Positions 1 through 9,116 of a stretch of DNA of 64,000 bases are shown here, piece by piece (position 1 is the stretch's first letter; the number at the start of each line of letters is the position of its first letter). This DNA is from an uncultured Clostridia bacterium (GTDB lineage: Bacteria; Bacillota; Clostridia; UBA1381). A program made the position numbers and the translations under genes. The notes under the pieces were generated by a model. It made no database searches, was not told the origin of the DNA, and saw only the letters and a list, made by a program, of their open reading frames with translations. Location: the NCBI GenBank assembly GCA_959602045.1, contig CAUGRT010000008.1, forward strand, positions 6,358 through 70,357, read 5' to 3'.

Positions 1-997
1 CAAGACGCGCACCGCAGGAAATATTTATGGACTTAGCCGTTTTACCCGCAGCAAGCTTATACTTCTTGTATTGCCTTACCGCAAAATGCTCCGGTTCTCT
101 TGCTTCCAATTCCTCAAATGCAAGGTCAACATTATTCTTGAAGTTCTCATCATCCTCACGAACCTCCATAGCATTGATAAATGCAACAAGTGTTGCAAGG
201 TTTTGCTCTTCGGGCGGAGCTTCGTACCATATTAATCCTATTAAGGCACAATACAGCAGTGTTTCGGCTTTCACCCAAAAATCATCCCCGCCTTTACCTT
301 CGCCTTTGGTATTGGTAATCAGTGTTGTTACAAGCTTCAAAATATCCTTTTCGCTGTGGATATATGCAAAAGGATTATAGTGCATTGATTTTTTGAAGTT
401 GATAGTGTTAAACACCTTTATACGGTAGCCGTTCTCTTGCAGGAGCTTTCCGCACTCAACAAGGATACTGCCTTTCGGATCGGTAACTACATAGCTTGAG
501 TGCATTTGCATAAGATTGGGCTTTATGAAAAACCTTGTTTTACCCGAACCCGAACCACCTATGACAAGCACATTTTTATTTCTTGCCGTTTTCGGATCTT
601 TCGGGCGGCTGTTCATTGTGAGCCGTTCCGTTTGAGTGAGCAATATGTTATTTTCAAAGACGGGATCAATATATGGTGCTATATCATCGTGAGTGCCCCA
701 ACGTGCCGAACCGTATTCCTCATTCTTACGGAATTTTTTTGCGTTTTTTCCTTTCACATATACCGCAATTCGTATTATCGCAGCAAGCGCAATTCCTAAA
801 AATAGATCTGTCGGATTAAAACTTGGCAGAATTGATGAGAACGCATTGCCGTATCCGATATTAAAGTGAAGAAATTTCTTAGACAAGTCTGCACCCGGAG
901 AAAGTCTAAAGCCCTGTCCGATTTTTGTGGCGAACAGGGCTATGACGAGATATGGAATATTGGTTAAAATCAGCTTTTTGTAGTTTATTTGCTTCAT
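1..997 (-). CDS. virD4: VirD4/TraG-type conjugative coupling ATPase, 3' end cut by window edge
   Basis: Reading the minus strand from the ATG at about 997 gives an open frame that runs off the window start (about 332 residues seen). Two hydrophobic stretches lie near residues 11-25 and 65-80. They are followed by the motif YGSARWGTHDD and a Walker A site IGGSGSGKT near residue 150, then VTDPKGSI, all typical of type IV coupling proteins. The family docks relaxosome DNA to the conjugation channel at the inner membrane. The start overlaps the stop of pcfB (ATGA), so the two are probably translationally coupled, as pcfB-pcfC are in known conjugative elements. The coordinate of the start is good to one base. 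The C-terminal half, including Walker B, is outside the window. Confidence 0.9.
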   Translation of the reverse strand, partial: MKQINYKKLILTNIPYLVIALFATKIGQGFRLSPGADLSKKFLHFNIGYGNAFSSILPSFNPTDLFLGIALAAIIRIAVYVKGKNAKKFRKNEEYGSARWGTHDDIAPYIDPVFENNILLTQTERLTMNSRPKDPKTARNKNVLVIGGSGSGKTRFFIKPNLMQMHSSYVVTDPKGSILVECGKLLQENGYRIKVFNTINFKKSMHYNPFAYIHSEKDILKLVTTLITNTKGEGKGGDDFWVKAETLLYCALIGLIWYEAPPEEQNLATLVAFINAMEVREDDENFKNNVDLAFEELEAREPEHFAVRQYKKYKLAAGKTAKSINISCGARL

Positions 998-1479
998 AAA
1001 TCCAACTCCTTATTTTTGTTTCTGACCTTCGGCTCTCTGTTCTTGACAAGCTCTCCGAGTGATTTGAGCTTTTTAAGCAACGACGGCTTGCTCTGCTTTT
1101 GGAGCTGTTTGTTTGCATATTCATTCATCGCGGCATTAAGCGCATCACCGTCTCTTGCCTTAAAGAAAACAAGATACTTTGGAATCTCTGAGGATTTATC
1201 CTTTTTTACGGCATAATCTACTCCGTATTTTCGGGCTATTCTCTCAAAATCCTTGATACTTTTGTCTTCTATCTCCACATTTGTAACACCTTGATTTTGC
1301 CCTATAAGCTGTTTTACGGATTGTTTGCCTGTCGGCTTTACATCCTTGTATGCCTTTCCTTGTGATTTGGCTTTTTGATATGCAAGATACTTGCGCAACG
1401 CTTCTTTCAAAACTCTACCTGTCATTTTTGTTGCATTGATTGATAATGTAACTGTCCTGTTTTCAACTTCCTCCTGCAT
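994..1479 (-). CDS. pcfB: PcfB-family (DUF3801) conjugation protein
   Basis: A 161-aa basic protein with no signal peptide or membrane segment. Its sequence character (N-terminal TVTLSINATKMT, then KEALRKYLAYQK, a Lys-rich C-terminus) matches the DUF3801/PcfB family, which lies directly before the coupling ATPase in many Firmicute conjugative elements. PcfB-type proteins are thought to act as accessory factors at the coupling protein. The ATG at 1479 was chosen because an AGGAGG sits about 8 bases upstream; the longer GTG at 1488 lies inside that Shine-Dalgarno site. Its last bases overlap the virD4 start. Confidence 0.8.
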   Translation of the reverse strand: MQEEVENRTVTLSINATKMTGRVLKEALRKYLAYQKAKSQGKAYKDVKPTGKQSVKQLIGQNQGVTNVEIEDKSIKDFERIARKYGVDYAVKKDKSSEIPKYLVFFKARDGDALNAAMNEYANKQLQKQSKPSLLKKLKSLGELVKNREPKVRNKNKELDL

Positions 1480-1500
1480 AGATTTCACCTCCTACGCTAC

Positions 1501-1542
1501 GCAAAACTTAGTTTTGCTATGCTACAACTTGCAAGCAAGTTG
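1501..1542. repeat. Two adjacent perfect inverted repeats between the surface-protein gene and pcfB
   Basis: Positions 1501-1517 form a perfect hairpin (7-bp arms GCAAAAC/GTTTTGC, 3-base loop) and 1525-1542 form another (8-bp arms CAACTTGC/GCAAGTTG, 2-base loop). Neither is followed by a T-run on the minus strand, so a simple terminator is unlikely. They lie in the transcribed gap between the surface-protein stop and the pcfB ribosome site. They could process or stabilise mRNA, or uncouple expression. Confidence 0.6.
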
Positions 1543-1614
1543 TTTGCCTCCGCCAACAATATAAAAAGGAGCAACCGATATTTTTCAATTGCTCCGATTT
1601 ATACTGTATTCAAT

Positions 1615-4600
1615 TTATTTCACCCAAGTTTCTCCGTCAGCGTGTACTATTCCAAGATGCTCATTTGCTGCTTCAAGAATGTCATACCAAGCCCAATGTG
1701 TGTTGGTTTTGAGGTCTGTGAACTGATTGAGCTTTGTGAGGTTAGCGTTTATATACTCCTTATCAGCCGTTCGGTTTGTTGCACGGTTTACAACCGTTAC
1801 AACCTCTGCACGGGTAATATTGTTATCACCCTTGAAGGTTCCGTCTGCATAACCGTTGAGCCAACCGATTGATTTTGCATAGGAAATGTCCTTAATAGCC
1901 CAATAGCTACTGTCAACATCTGTGTATTTTGTAGTATTTGCCACAGTCTTAACCTCGTTAAACAAGCCGTAATATCTCACAGCCATTGAAACAAATTCAG
2001 CTCTTGTAACAGATGCGTCGGGTTTGAATGTTCCATCATTGTATCCGCTTATGACATTGTATTTTTCAAGATAACCGATATATGAAGAATACCATTCTTT
2101 ACTTGACACGTCGGCAAATGAAGATTTACCGCTTACGGTTTCGCCTTTTGCTTCAGCAATAAGTCTTGCAAATATAGCGGCAGCTTCAGCTCTTGACATA
2201 TCGCTGTCAGGTTTGAAAGTGCCGTCATCATATCCTACAATATATGCTGAGTGCTTTATTGCAGGAAGAATAAGTGTACCATTTTTATCGGTCGTGCCAT
2301 TAGCTACCTTTCCGCTCTTATCCTTTAGAGTTACACTAACATCAGCCTTTGCCTTGCCGGTTTTGTCGGTTGTGATAACGGTATAGAAGTTACCACTGTC
2401 GAGAGTTTTTCCGGTCGGGAGCGTCAAAGTAACATTACCATCCTTGTCGGTTGTCTTGGTAACATTAACAGTTTTGCTGTCCTTGTCCGTCACCCTAACA
2501 TTTGTGGTATTCGCGCTTATATAGCTGCCACCGCCACCGCCGGAGCTGCCGCCTGAGGAGGAACCGCCACCGCTTGAAGTTTTAACAGGCAGAGTTACCT
2601 TGCCGTTTGCGTCTGTTGTTGCGGTCTTTTCTGTTGTCTTGTCCTTGATTGTTACAGATACGCCCTTGACAGCATTTCCGTCTTTATCAAGTACGGTTAC
2701 TGTCGTCTGATTTGAAGTTGTCAGCGTATGCGTGTCGGGAAGTGTGACATAAACCTTGCCGTCCTTGATTTCCACAAACGCATTATTGATAATACCCTTT
2801 GTGTCATTGACCGATACCTTATAGGTTACGGTTTCGATCTCACCCGGCTTATCCTCAACGCCGTCACCGTCGGTATCCTCGCCCTTGCCCGGCTTTTCCT
2901 CGGTAATGTTCGAGCTGCCATTATCATCGGTTACATCCTCTGAAAGTGGAGGGAACACGGCTTTACCATCATTGTTTGTAACACCGTTTAAAGATTTCAC
3001 ATCAGCAGCTTCTCCTGTGTCTTCTGTAACAACAGATTTTTCAGATACAGTTACATTCATATCCTTAACCGCTGTTTTATCAGCCTTGTTATAAACCGTT
3101 ACGGTAATACGGTTAGCATAATCGAATTTTACATTGTCGGGAAGTTCTACGGTGATTTTGTTATCCTCTGTATGGGTAACAAACGCTTTTTCAATCGCTC
3201 CCGTTTCATTAACAACAGTTACGATATATCCGTCCACCTCCGAGTATCCGTTTACATCGGTATAATCAATATTAACAGGCGGAACAGTTGCTCTGCCGTT
3301 TTCATCGGTGAGGTTGGTTTCTGTCTTTTCTGTGCTGTCGGTAAATGTTACGCTCATATCCTTGACTGGATTATTGTCCTTGTCTGTGACAGTTGCCGTA
3401 ATTCTGTTGTTGTAATCAAACACTGCGCCTTCGGGAAGTTCAACATAGATTTTGTTGTCTTTGATATACACAAAAGCATTTTCGATTACTTTCTGCTCGT
3501 CAGAAAGAAGAATGTTGTAGCCGTTTACAAAAGCCTTACCCTCACTGTCAGTCATATCCTCGGAAAGAGGAGGTACAACGATAGTACCGCTTTCATCGGT
3601 ATTTGCCGTGTATGATTTTTCTGCAATATCGTTTACTGTTACATTAACCTCTGCAACAGGCTTTCCGATAGAGTCAAGTACAGTTATGGTAATGCGGTTT
3701 GCATAGCTGATTGTCTTTTCATCGGGTAGCGTTACATTGATTGTGCCGTCCTCGTTGTGAATGACATACGCATTTGAAATTACTCCGATTTCGTCATTTA
3801 CGATTACATTGATATTATCAACATTAACCTTTCCCTTCTCGTCCGTGTATCCGTCCGAAGCGGTAGGCAGTGTAATCTTGCCGTACATATCGGTGCTGCC
3901 TTTCTCCATAAAATCAGCGTCACCGATGGCAATTACGGTAATATCCTTTTGAGCCTCTCCGTTGTGGTCGGTTACGGTTACGATTACGGGATTTTCTCTT
4001 GTCGGTTTGATACCGTCCGGCAAATCAACAACAATATTATTGCTCTCTCCGATATGAATGTCGCAGTTTGGAATAACAACATTGGTCTTATCGGTAACAG
4101 TTACAACAAAGGTATTCTTTTTATCTCCGTCCTCGTTTCCGATCGTGCCGTTGTTATCGCCCGTGCTGCTCTGATTGTTCGGCACAACAAGCTGTCCGTT
4201 TTCGTCCGTTGCACCTGTTGCCGCATTGTTGTTGGTATCATAAATAAAGATACGCAAATCATCTGCCGGCTCCTGTGTATCCGTAAAGAAGGCTGTGATT
4301 ATAGTACGGTCTGCAAAGTCAAGCAGTCTGCCTTCGGGGAGCTTGATTGTAACATTGTCGTTTACATCAATGCTGATTTCGCTGTCAAAGACAGGCTTTC
4401 CGTCCTTATCGGTCAAGATAATAGAGAAATTACCCACCTGTGCGTTGCCGTCCTCGTCAGAGTTATCCTTGTCGATAAGCTGTGGAATTTCCGCTGTCTG
4501 CAAAATCTCGCCGCAGCGTTCACATTCAATATGCTTTTCGCCGCTGTGTTCAATCGTAGCTTCGGTGTCAACAATCCATTCTGTCGGCTGATGTCCGAGA

Positions 4601-7077
4601 GCTTCTCTGTAATTGCTCTTGTAGGTATCTCCGCAAACAGAGCATACAAAGGTGCTGAATCCGAGTTCAAGACAGGTAGGCTCTGTAACGGTTTCCTCAT
4701 AGCTGTGTGCCGCTTTATCAGTATAATCAGACACATACCTGTCATTACAGTTTTTGCAAGTATAAGTTGTATATCCGATTGAAGTACAAGTAGGTTCAGT
4801 TACATTCTTTTCATAATCGTGCGGTACTTTATCAGTATAATTGCCCTTGTATTCATCACCGCAGTCATCGCACTTGAATATGGAATATCCCATCTCGGTG
4901 CAAGTCGGGGCAATAACCGTTTCAACATAATGATGTTCCTTGCAGTCCGTATAATCACCTATATATGACTTCCCGCAATCAGGGCAAGTATATACGGCAT
5001 AGCCGTGTTCGGTACAAGTAGGCTCTACGGTTTCCTTGTTATAGTTATGCTCTAGCATATCGGTATAATCGCCTACATAGCTGTCACCGCAGTTAGTGCA
5101 AGTATATGTTGTGTATCCCATTGTTATACAAGTCGGATAAGTTATAACAGTGTCATAGTTGTGTTCCTTCTTATCCTTGTAATCACTCTTGTAACTATCG
5201 CCGCATTCTGTACAGGTATATGTCGTATAACCCAATTCCGTACACGTCGGGTAAATAACTGACTTTGTGTAATTGTGCATTTCCTTATTGGTATAATCTC
5301 CGATATATGAAGCACCACAATCTTCACAAGTGTAAGTTGTATATCCCATAGCAGTACAAGTTGGTTCCGTAATAGTTTCCGTATAGTGATGTCCCGCGGG
5401 CATTCTCAAAATCACTCCGCACTCGGTACATCTCTGCGGTTCCGTACAAGTAGGATCATCTCCGTATGTGTGTCCCTTTGACGATATAGCCTTAATCATA
5501 CTCTTGTTGCAATTCATACAGTGATATTCCATAACGCCCTCGGCATCGCAAGTGGAGTTGGTAACGGTGTGTCCCTCGTCCCACTTATGATCGGTCGGTT
5601 CTGTATAGTCGCTTACATAATGGTAATCGCACATTGTACAGGTATGTGTGGTGTAACCTTTTTCCGTACAAGTCGGCTCTTTTGTGATATGCTCGTATGC
5701 GTGGGATATAATCGGCGTTATATCGGTTATATAGTTATCTCCGCACACCTCGCAGATATGTTCCGTATAGCCTGTCATTCTGCAAGTGGGATTGTGCTTT
5801 ACTGTCTTGTAGCTGTGCGCTGCAAGAGAAGTGGTTTCCTCATAGAAATCTCCGCAGTCGGAACACAGCCACAGTTTTAATCCACCCTGCTTACAAGTTG
5901 CTTCACGGATAGTAATTGGCTTGTAGTTATGTCCTGTTGCCTGCGTATAGTTCCTTTTCTCAAGTCTTCCACAGCCGTCGCATTGCCAATGTTCATAACC
6001 CAAGTTTTCACAAGACGGTTTAATCGTTTCAACATATCTGTAATCGTGGCTGTGTTCTTCATTTGAGTTTGTCGGAGGAAGAATGATAATAGTATCATTT
6101 TCATCTTCCAATAGCCATACATACGATACACCGTTTTCCGTCATGCTCTTTCCGTCATATTTATAATCAATTTCATAATATACGGGATAATATCCTGCTT
6201 CGGTATAGTTTGGTGCCGATGTTAATGTGCAGCTATTTGCACTTGTGCCATAACGAATACTTGTGTGAACATCGCCTTCGGAAAGGTCTGAAACACTTAC
6301 GGTATGAGGAGCACCGTCAACCGTTCCGTAATATGAACTTACAACACTTTTTGCTGTAATATATTCATTTGTTTCATATCCGCAATCATCACATCTCTCT
6401 GAAACATAGAAACGGTTGTTTCCAAGCTGAGCGTCGATAACCTCAATGAAGTTATGGGCTTCTCTTTTTTCTGTAGCTCTTGCCTTTGTTCCTTTGCAAA
6501 ACTGGCAATACTGACCTCTTTTCAAAACCGTTGTATGGTAAGTGTCGTTATACGGTTCGTATGTGGTGTTGTCAAAGTCAAGGAAAAAATCGTGGTCACA
6601 GCTATTTAAGCTATATACATTTCTGCTAAAGCAATATGAGTCAAAGCCATCAGCCGAATTGATTGTGCCGCATACCTGACAAATAGATTTCGTCCAATGA
6701 TAGGTGGTATAGGTTGCATCAATTCCCGGTCTTCCGTCATCAATATTTCCTTTTGTTACTCCGTCCGTCATCGTACCGTCAGAATACGCAACACCACGAT
6801 TTAGTGCGGTAGTGCCTGACTTGGTATATTCCGGCGTTCTGTAAGTCAGCATGATAGTATCTTTATTACACACAGGACACCATAATGTCTCCTGCGTAAT
6901 CGTTGCATTGAAATCAAGTTCATTTGTCCTGCCGTTTGAAGTAATCCAAACATCAGCCGGATCAATATATTCATTTACCTGTGCGGCAAATACACTCATC
7001 GAGGGGATTGCTCCGATTGTCATAATAACTGCCAACATCCCCGAAATTAAGGATTTAATTGAATGTTTTGTTTTCAT
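1615..7077 (-). CDS. Giant S-layer-anchored surface protein with tandem CxxC repeats and Ig-like repeats
   Basis: A 1,820-aa secreted protein. Residues 1-31 form a signal peptide. Residues about 35-340 are a unique region with several CxxC pairs. Residues about 345-870 hold some 13 repeats of about 40 aa with the pattern PTC-x3-GY-x3-TC-x2-CG, so each unit carries three cysteines plus a recurring histidine. Residues about 880-1500 are repeated beta-rich Ig-like units with motifs such as KPVKDMSVT and LPEG. A Gly/Ser linker near 1510 and one more beta unit precede three SLH domains (about 1605-1820; motifs GYDDGTFKPD, GYNDGTFKPD, GYADGTFKGD). SLH domains bind secondary wall polymers, so the protein should coat the cell surface. 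It sits between conjugation genes and has a GGAGG site before its ATG. A mating-aggregation or adhesin role is inferred from position. Metal binding by the CxxC units is unproven. Confidence 0.85.
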   Translation of the reverse strand: MKTKHSIKSLISGMLAVIMTIGAIPSMSVFAAQVNEYIDPADVWITSNGRTNELDFNATITQETLWCPVCNKDTIMLTYRTPEYTKSGTTALNRGVAYSDGTMTDGVTKGNIDDGRPGIDATYTTYHWTKSICQVCGTINSADGFDSYCFSRNVYSLNSCDHDFFLDFDNTTYEPYNDTYHTTVLKRGQYCQFCKGTKARATEKREAHNFIEVIDAQLGNNRFYVSERCDDCGYETNEYITAKSVVSSYYGTVDGAPHTVSVSDLSEGDVHTSIRYGTSANSCTLTSAPNYTEAGYYPVYYEIDYKYDGKSMTENGVSYVWLLEDENDTIIILPPTNSNEEHSHDYRYVETIKPSCENLGYEHWQCDGCGRLEKRNYTQATGHNYKPITIREATCKQGGLKLWLCSDCGDFYEETTSLAAHSYKTVKHNPTCRMTGYTEHICEVCGDNYITDITPIISHAYEHITKEPTCTEKGYTTHTCTMCDYHYVSDYTEPTDHKWDEGHTVTNSTCDAEGVMEYHCMNCNKSMIKAISSKGHTYGDDPTCTEPQRCTECGVILRMPAGHHYTETITEPTCTAMGYTTYTCEDCGASYIGDYTNKEMHNYTKSVIYPTCTELGYTTYTCTECGDSYKSDYKDKKEHNYDTVITYPTCITMGYTTYTCTNCGDSYVGDYTDMLEHNYNKETVEPTCTEHGYAVYTCPDCGKSYIGDYTDCKEHHYVETVIAPTCTEMGYSIFKCDDCGDEYKGNYTDKVPHDYEKNVTEPTCTSIGYTTYTCKNCNDRYVSDYTDKAAHSYEETVTEPTCLELGFSTFVCSVCGDTYKSNYREALGHQPTEWIVDTEATIEHSGEKHIECERCGEILQTAEIPQLIDKDNSDEDGNAQVGNFSIILTDKDGKPVFDSEISIDVNDNVTIKLPEGRLLDFADRTIITAFFTDTQEPADDLRIFIYDTNNNAATGATDENGQLVVPNNQSSTGDNNGTIGNEDGDKKNTFVVTVTDKTNVVIPNCDIHIGESNNIVVDLPDGIKPTRENPVIVTVTDHNGEAQKDITVIAIGDADFMEKGSTDMYGKITLPTASDGYTDEKGKVNVDNINVIVNDEIGVISNAYVIHNEDGTINVTLPDEKTISYANRITITVLDSIGKPVAEVNVTVNDIAEKSYTANTDESGTIVVPPLSEDMTDSEGKAFVNGYNILLSDEQKVIENAFVYIKDNKIYVELPEGAVFDYNNRITATVTDKDNNPVKDMSVTFTDSTEKTETNLTDENGRATVPPVNIDYTDVNGYSEVDGYIVTVVNETGAIEKAFVTHTEDNKITVELPDNVKFDYANRITVTVYNKADKTAVKDMNVTVSEKSVVTEDTGEAADVKSLNGVTNNDGKAVFPPLSEDVTDDNGSSNITEEKPGKGEDTDGDGVEDKPGEIETVTYKVSVNDTKGIINNAFVEIKDGKVYVTLPDTHTLTTSNQTTVTVLDKDGNAVKGVSVTIKDKTTEKTATTDANGKVTLPVKTSSGGGSSSGGSSGGGGGSYISANTTNVRVTDKDSKTVNVTKTTDKDGNVTLTLPTGKTLDSGNFYTVITTDKTGKAKADVSVTLKDKSGKVANGTTDKNGTLILPAIKHSAYIVGYDDGTFKPDSDMSRAEAAAIFARLIAEAKGETVSGKSSFADVSSKEWYSSYIGYLEKYNVISGYNDGTFKPDASVTRAEFVSMAVRYYGLFNEVKTVANTTKYTDVDSSYWAIKDISYAKSIGWLNGYADGTFKGDNNITRAEVVTVVNRATNRTADKEYINANLTKLNQFTDLKTNTHWAWYDILEAANEHLGIVHADGETWVK

Positions 7078-7307
7078 GTTCTTTAACCTCCGGATTTTTC
7101 TTCGTATTTATAGTCTGAAATTCTTTCACCAATGCCGTTTGGGAAAAGAGAAGCAAGCAGATTGTGCGTTTGCACGAACGCCGTGTACTCAATGTACATA
7201 AGTGAGTGCGGACGTGCGAGATGTGCCGCTTATCTTTTTCCAAACTCTCGTCCCGGTAACTCACTAAGGCGGCTTGTACCTATAAATCAAATAATGTTTT
7301 ATCATAA

Positions 7308-7919
7308 TCACAGCTCCTGTCCATGTGTTTTCGTATCCGTCTTTTTATTTAAATCATCTTTCTTCGGCTCAATGGGTATAGCCATAATGCCTTTTCCCAT
7401 TTTTAAAAATGCTTCGGGATTCTTAAACATTTTCTCAAACTTTGCTCTGTGCTCAGGTTGTAAAGAAACAAAATTCTCATCACCCAAACCGCAGACAAAG
7501 AATGTCCCAGCTATAATATCAAGCATTTTGCCGTTTTCATCTTTTACAGCCCGATTCAGTTCTGAACCGTTAATTTTTCCTTCCTCATTGCATACAATCG
7601 CAACAGGCTCTTCAAAAAAATATGCTGCCTGAATGTTACCGCCTACAATATTCTGCATAGAAGAAAGTCCTGCTTCTATAGTGGTCATTTTTGCATATTG
7701 ACCGGGTTCTACAAGCAGGACTTCCAATTCATTCGTTTTTTCAATTTCTTTGCCGTTATCGGATTCATATTCAACGCCTACAAAGTTTTCACTGTCTAAG
7801 ATAATATCGGCATCCTTCCACATATCTTCAACCATCTGTATGGCATCATCTTTTGAATCAGCTTCTACAACTACCGATTTTTGAAGTGTCTCGGTAATTG
7901 TTACTTCAAACTCCTTCAT
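7308..7919 (-). CDS. DpnD/PcfM-like N-terminus plus DUF3846-type protein of the conjugative element
   Basis: A 203-aa soluble protein. Residues about 1-50 (KEFEVTITETL, VVVEADSKDDAI) resemble the DpnD/PcfM family of small plasmid and conjugative-element proteins. Residues about 70-180 (LEVLLVEPGQYA, INGSELNRAV, DIIAGTFFVCG) match the DUF3846 type common in the same elements. No biochemical role is known for either domain. The ATG at 7919 is preferred over one two codons upstream because a GAGGTG site lies 7 bases before it. The gene overlaps the 3' end of the preceding small cysteine-rich gene by 14 bases, which suggests coupling. Confidence 0.7.
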   Translation of the reverse strand: MKEFEVTITETLQKSVVVEADSKDDAIQMVEDMWKDADIILDSENFVGVEYESDNGKEIEKTNELEVLLVEPGQYAKMTTIEAGLSSMQNIVGGNIQAAYFFEEPVAIVCNEEGKINGSELNRAVKDENGKMLDIIAGTFFVCGLGDENFVSLQPEHRAKFEKMFKNPEAFLKMGKGIMAIPIEPKKDDLNKKTDTKTHGQEL

Positions 7920-8067
7920 CGTCATTCACCTCACTTTCTTCAATGGGAGAGAAGAATGGACAGCTCTTACCGTTATGGTATTGTAAATACGGGCACACCT
8001 CACTTTTCGGATCAAGCTTATAGCTCTCCGCTCCTGTTTTACATTTGGGACATAATTGTTTGTTCAT
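7906..8067 (-). CDS. Small four-cysteine zinc-ribbon-like protein
   Basis: A 53-aa protein starting MNKQLCPKCKTG, with a GAGGAGTT ribosome site 5 bases upstream. It has a CPKC knuckle near the N-terminus and two more cysteines (VCPY, SCPFF) about 18-30 residues later, the arrangement of a small zinc ribbon. It lies 4 bases after the parB stop and overlaps the next gene, so it belongs to the same transcript. Small cysteine-rich proteins occur at this place in related conjugative elements, but no function is established. Confidence 0.65.
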   Translation of the reverse strand: MNKQLCPKCKTGAESYKLDPKSEVCPYLQYHNGKSCPFFSPIEESEVNDDEGV

Positions 8068-8071
8068 CGGT

Positions 8072-8953
8072 TTAACTCCTCTCTGTGTTTCTTTTCTTTG
8101 TTCTGTTTTTTAACCAATTTTCCAAAAGCTTCAAAATCGTGTTTTTCATTTGGCTTGGTGTAAATGAACGCGGAAAATATTTTTTTATTTCGTCAGGTTC
8201 TATTGTTATTTTATCAAAGTCGCTTTTCTTCTCCTCCGACATAATCTCCCGCATAGCTTCGACAGTGCATTTGCCGCTTTTGCTTAATTTTTTTATACGC
8301 TGCGCTTGGGATAATGACGGTGCGTTTTGCGAATATTCCATCGCATCTAAAAATCCCTGCTGTTCTTCTTGCGAAAGGCTCGCAAGCTCCACGGCAGGGG
8401 TAAATGAGATTTCCTTGCTATCAACCTTGTCTAAGAGTGCCGGTTCGAGGCTTGCAAGACGGATATACCTTTCGATGTTTCTGACACTTTCGCCTGTATC
8501 TTGTGATAGTTTTTCAACTGTCCACGACTTTCCGCCATTTTGGCGGAAAGTTAAATCGTCTCGTTTTCCTTGATGTTTTAGGGCTTCCATTTTCATTTTG
8601 TACGCAAGCGCACGTTCACTCGGCAGTATATTTTCCCTTTGCAGATTGCTGTCCACCATAAAGATTACCGCTTCATCGTCCGTGAGTTCTTTTACAATAA
8701 CGGGCATTGTTTCAAGTCCTGCTGCTTCACAGGCGTACAGTCTGCGATGCCCGGATATTATCTCATAACCTCCGCTCGGATCAGGACGAACGACGGCAGG
8801 GGATAGCACTCCGACTTGTGAAATACTGTCTATTGTCTGCTGCATAAGCTCATCATCTAATACCTTAAACGGATGATTTTTGAATGGATGCAACTCTGTC
8901 AGCTTTATTTCCACAACTTGATTGGAATCCAGCTGTTTTTTCTTTGTAGACAT
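8072..8953 (-). CDS. parB: ParB/RepB-family partition protein
   Basis: A 293-aa protein with the ParB N-terminal domain: the LHPFKNHPFKV region near residue 20, then the CTP-binding motif SGHRRLYA near residue 67. These are followed by an NLQRENILPSERA motif and the central helix-turn-helix (KLSQDTGESVRNIERYIRLA, about 145-170). ParB proteins bind parS sites and spread with CTP. Conjugative elements of this type usually carry ParB without ParA, as here, possibly to stabilise the excised circle. A GGAGGTGAT site precedes the ATG. Confidence 0.9.
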   Translation of the reverse strand: MSTKKKQLDSNQVVEIKLTELHPFKNHPFKVLDDELMQQTIDSISQVGVLSPAVVRPDPSGGYEIISGHRRLYACEAAGLETMPVIVKELTDDEAVIFMVDSNLQRENILPSERALAYKMKMEALKHQGKRDDLTFRQNGGKSWTVEKLSQDTGESVRNIERYIRLASLEPALLDKVDSKEISFTPAVELASLSQEEQQGFLDAMEYSQNAPSLSQAQRIKKLSKSGKCTVEAMREIMSEEKKSDFDKITIEPDEIKKYFPRSFTPSQMKNTILKLLENWLKNRTKKRNTERS

Positions 8954-8991
8954 TTATATCACCTCCGTTTCACTTGAGATATAGCCTATTT

Positions 8992-9114
8992 TTATTGAAA
9001 TTTACTGTTTATGTTACCTGCGGCTTTATCTGCGCGTCCCGCAGCAACACAACAGCATACGGTTATTGCTCCCACTATAGCGCCTATTGTAAACGCAGTA
9101 ATTATTCCAATCAT
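8992..9114 (-). CDS. DUF3789-like small membrane peptide
   Basis: A 40-aa peptide beginning MIGIITAFTIGAIVG with one hydrophobic helix, a CCC cluster (residues 20-22) and the tail AAGRADKAAG. This is the look of the DUF3789 family of tiny membrane proteins found in Tn1549-type conjugative elements. A GGGAGGCGG ribosome site lies just upstream, overlapping the end of the preceding gene, whose stop is 2 bases before this ATG. It is well below usual length cut-offs but the context supports it. Function unknown. Confidence 0.65.
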   Translation of the reverse strand: MIGIITAFTIGAIVGAITVCCCVAAGRADKAAGNINSKFQ

Positions 9115-9116
9115 TC

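Noticed and set aside
3172..4782. Long plus-strand frames (147 and 277 codons) opposite the giant surface protein
   Set aside because: They are antisense readings of the repetitive Ig-like coding sequence, with no ribosome sites and hydrophobic, unstructured translations.
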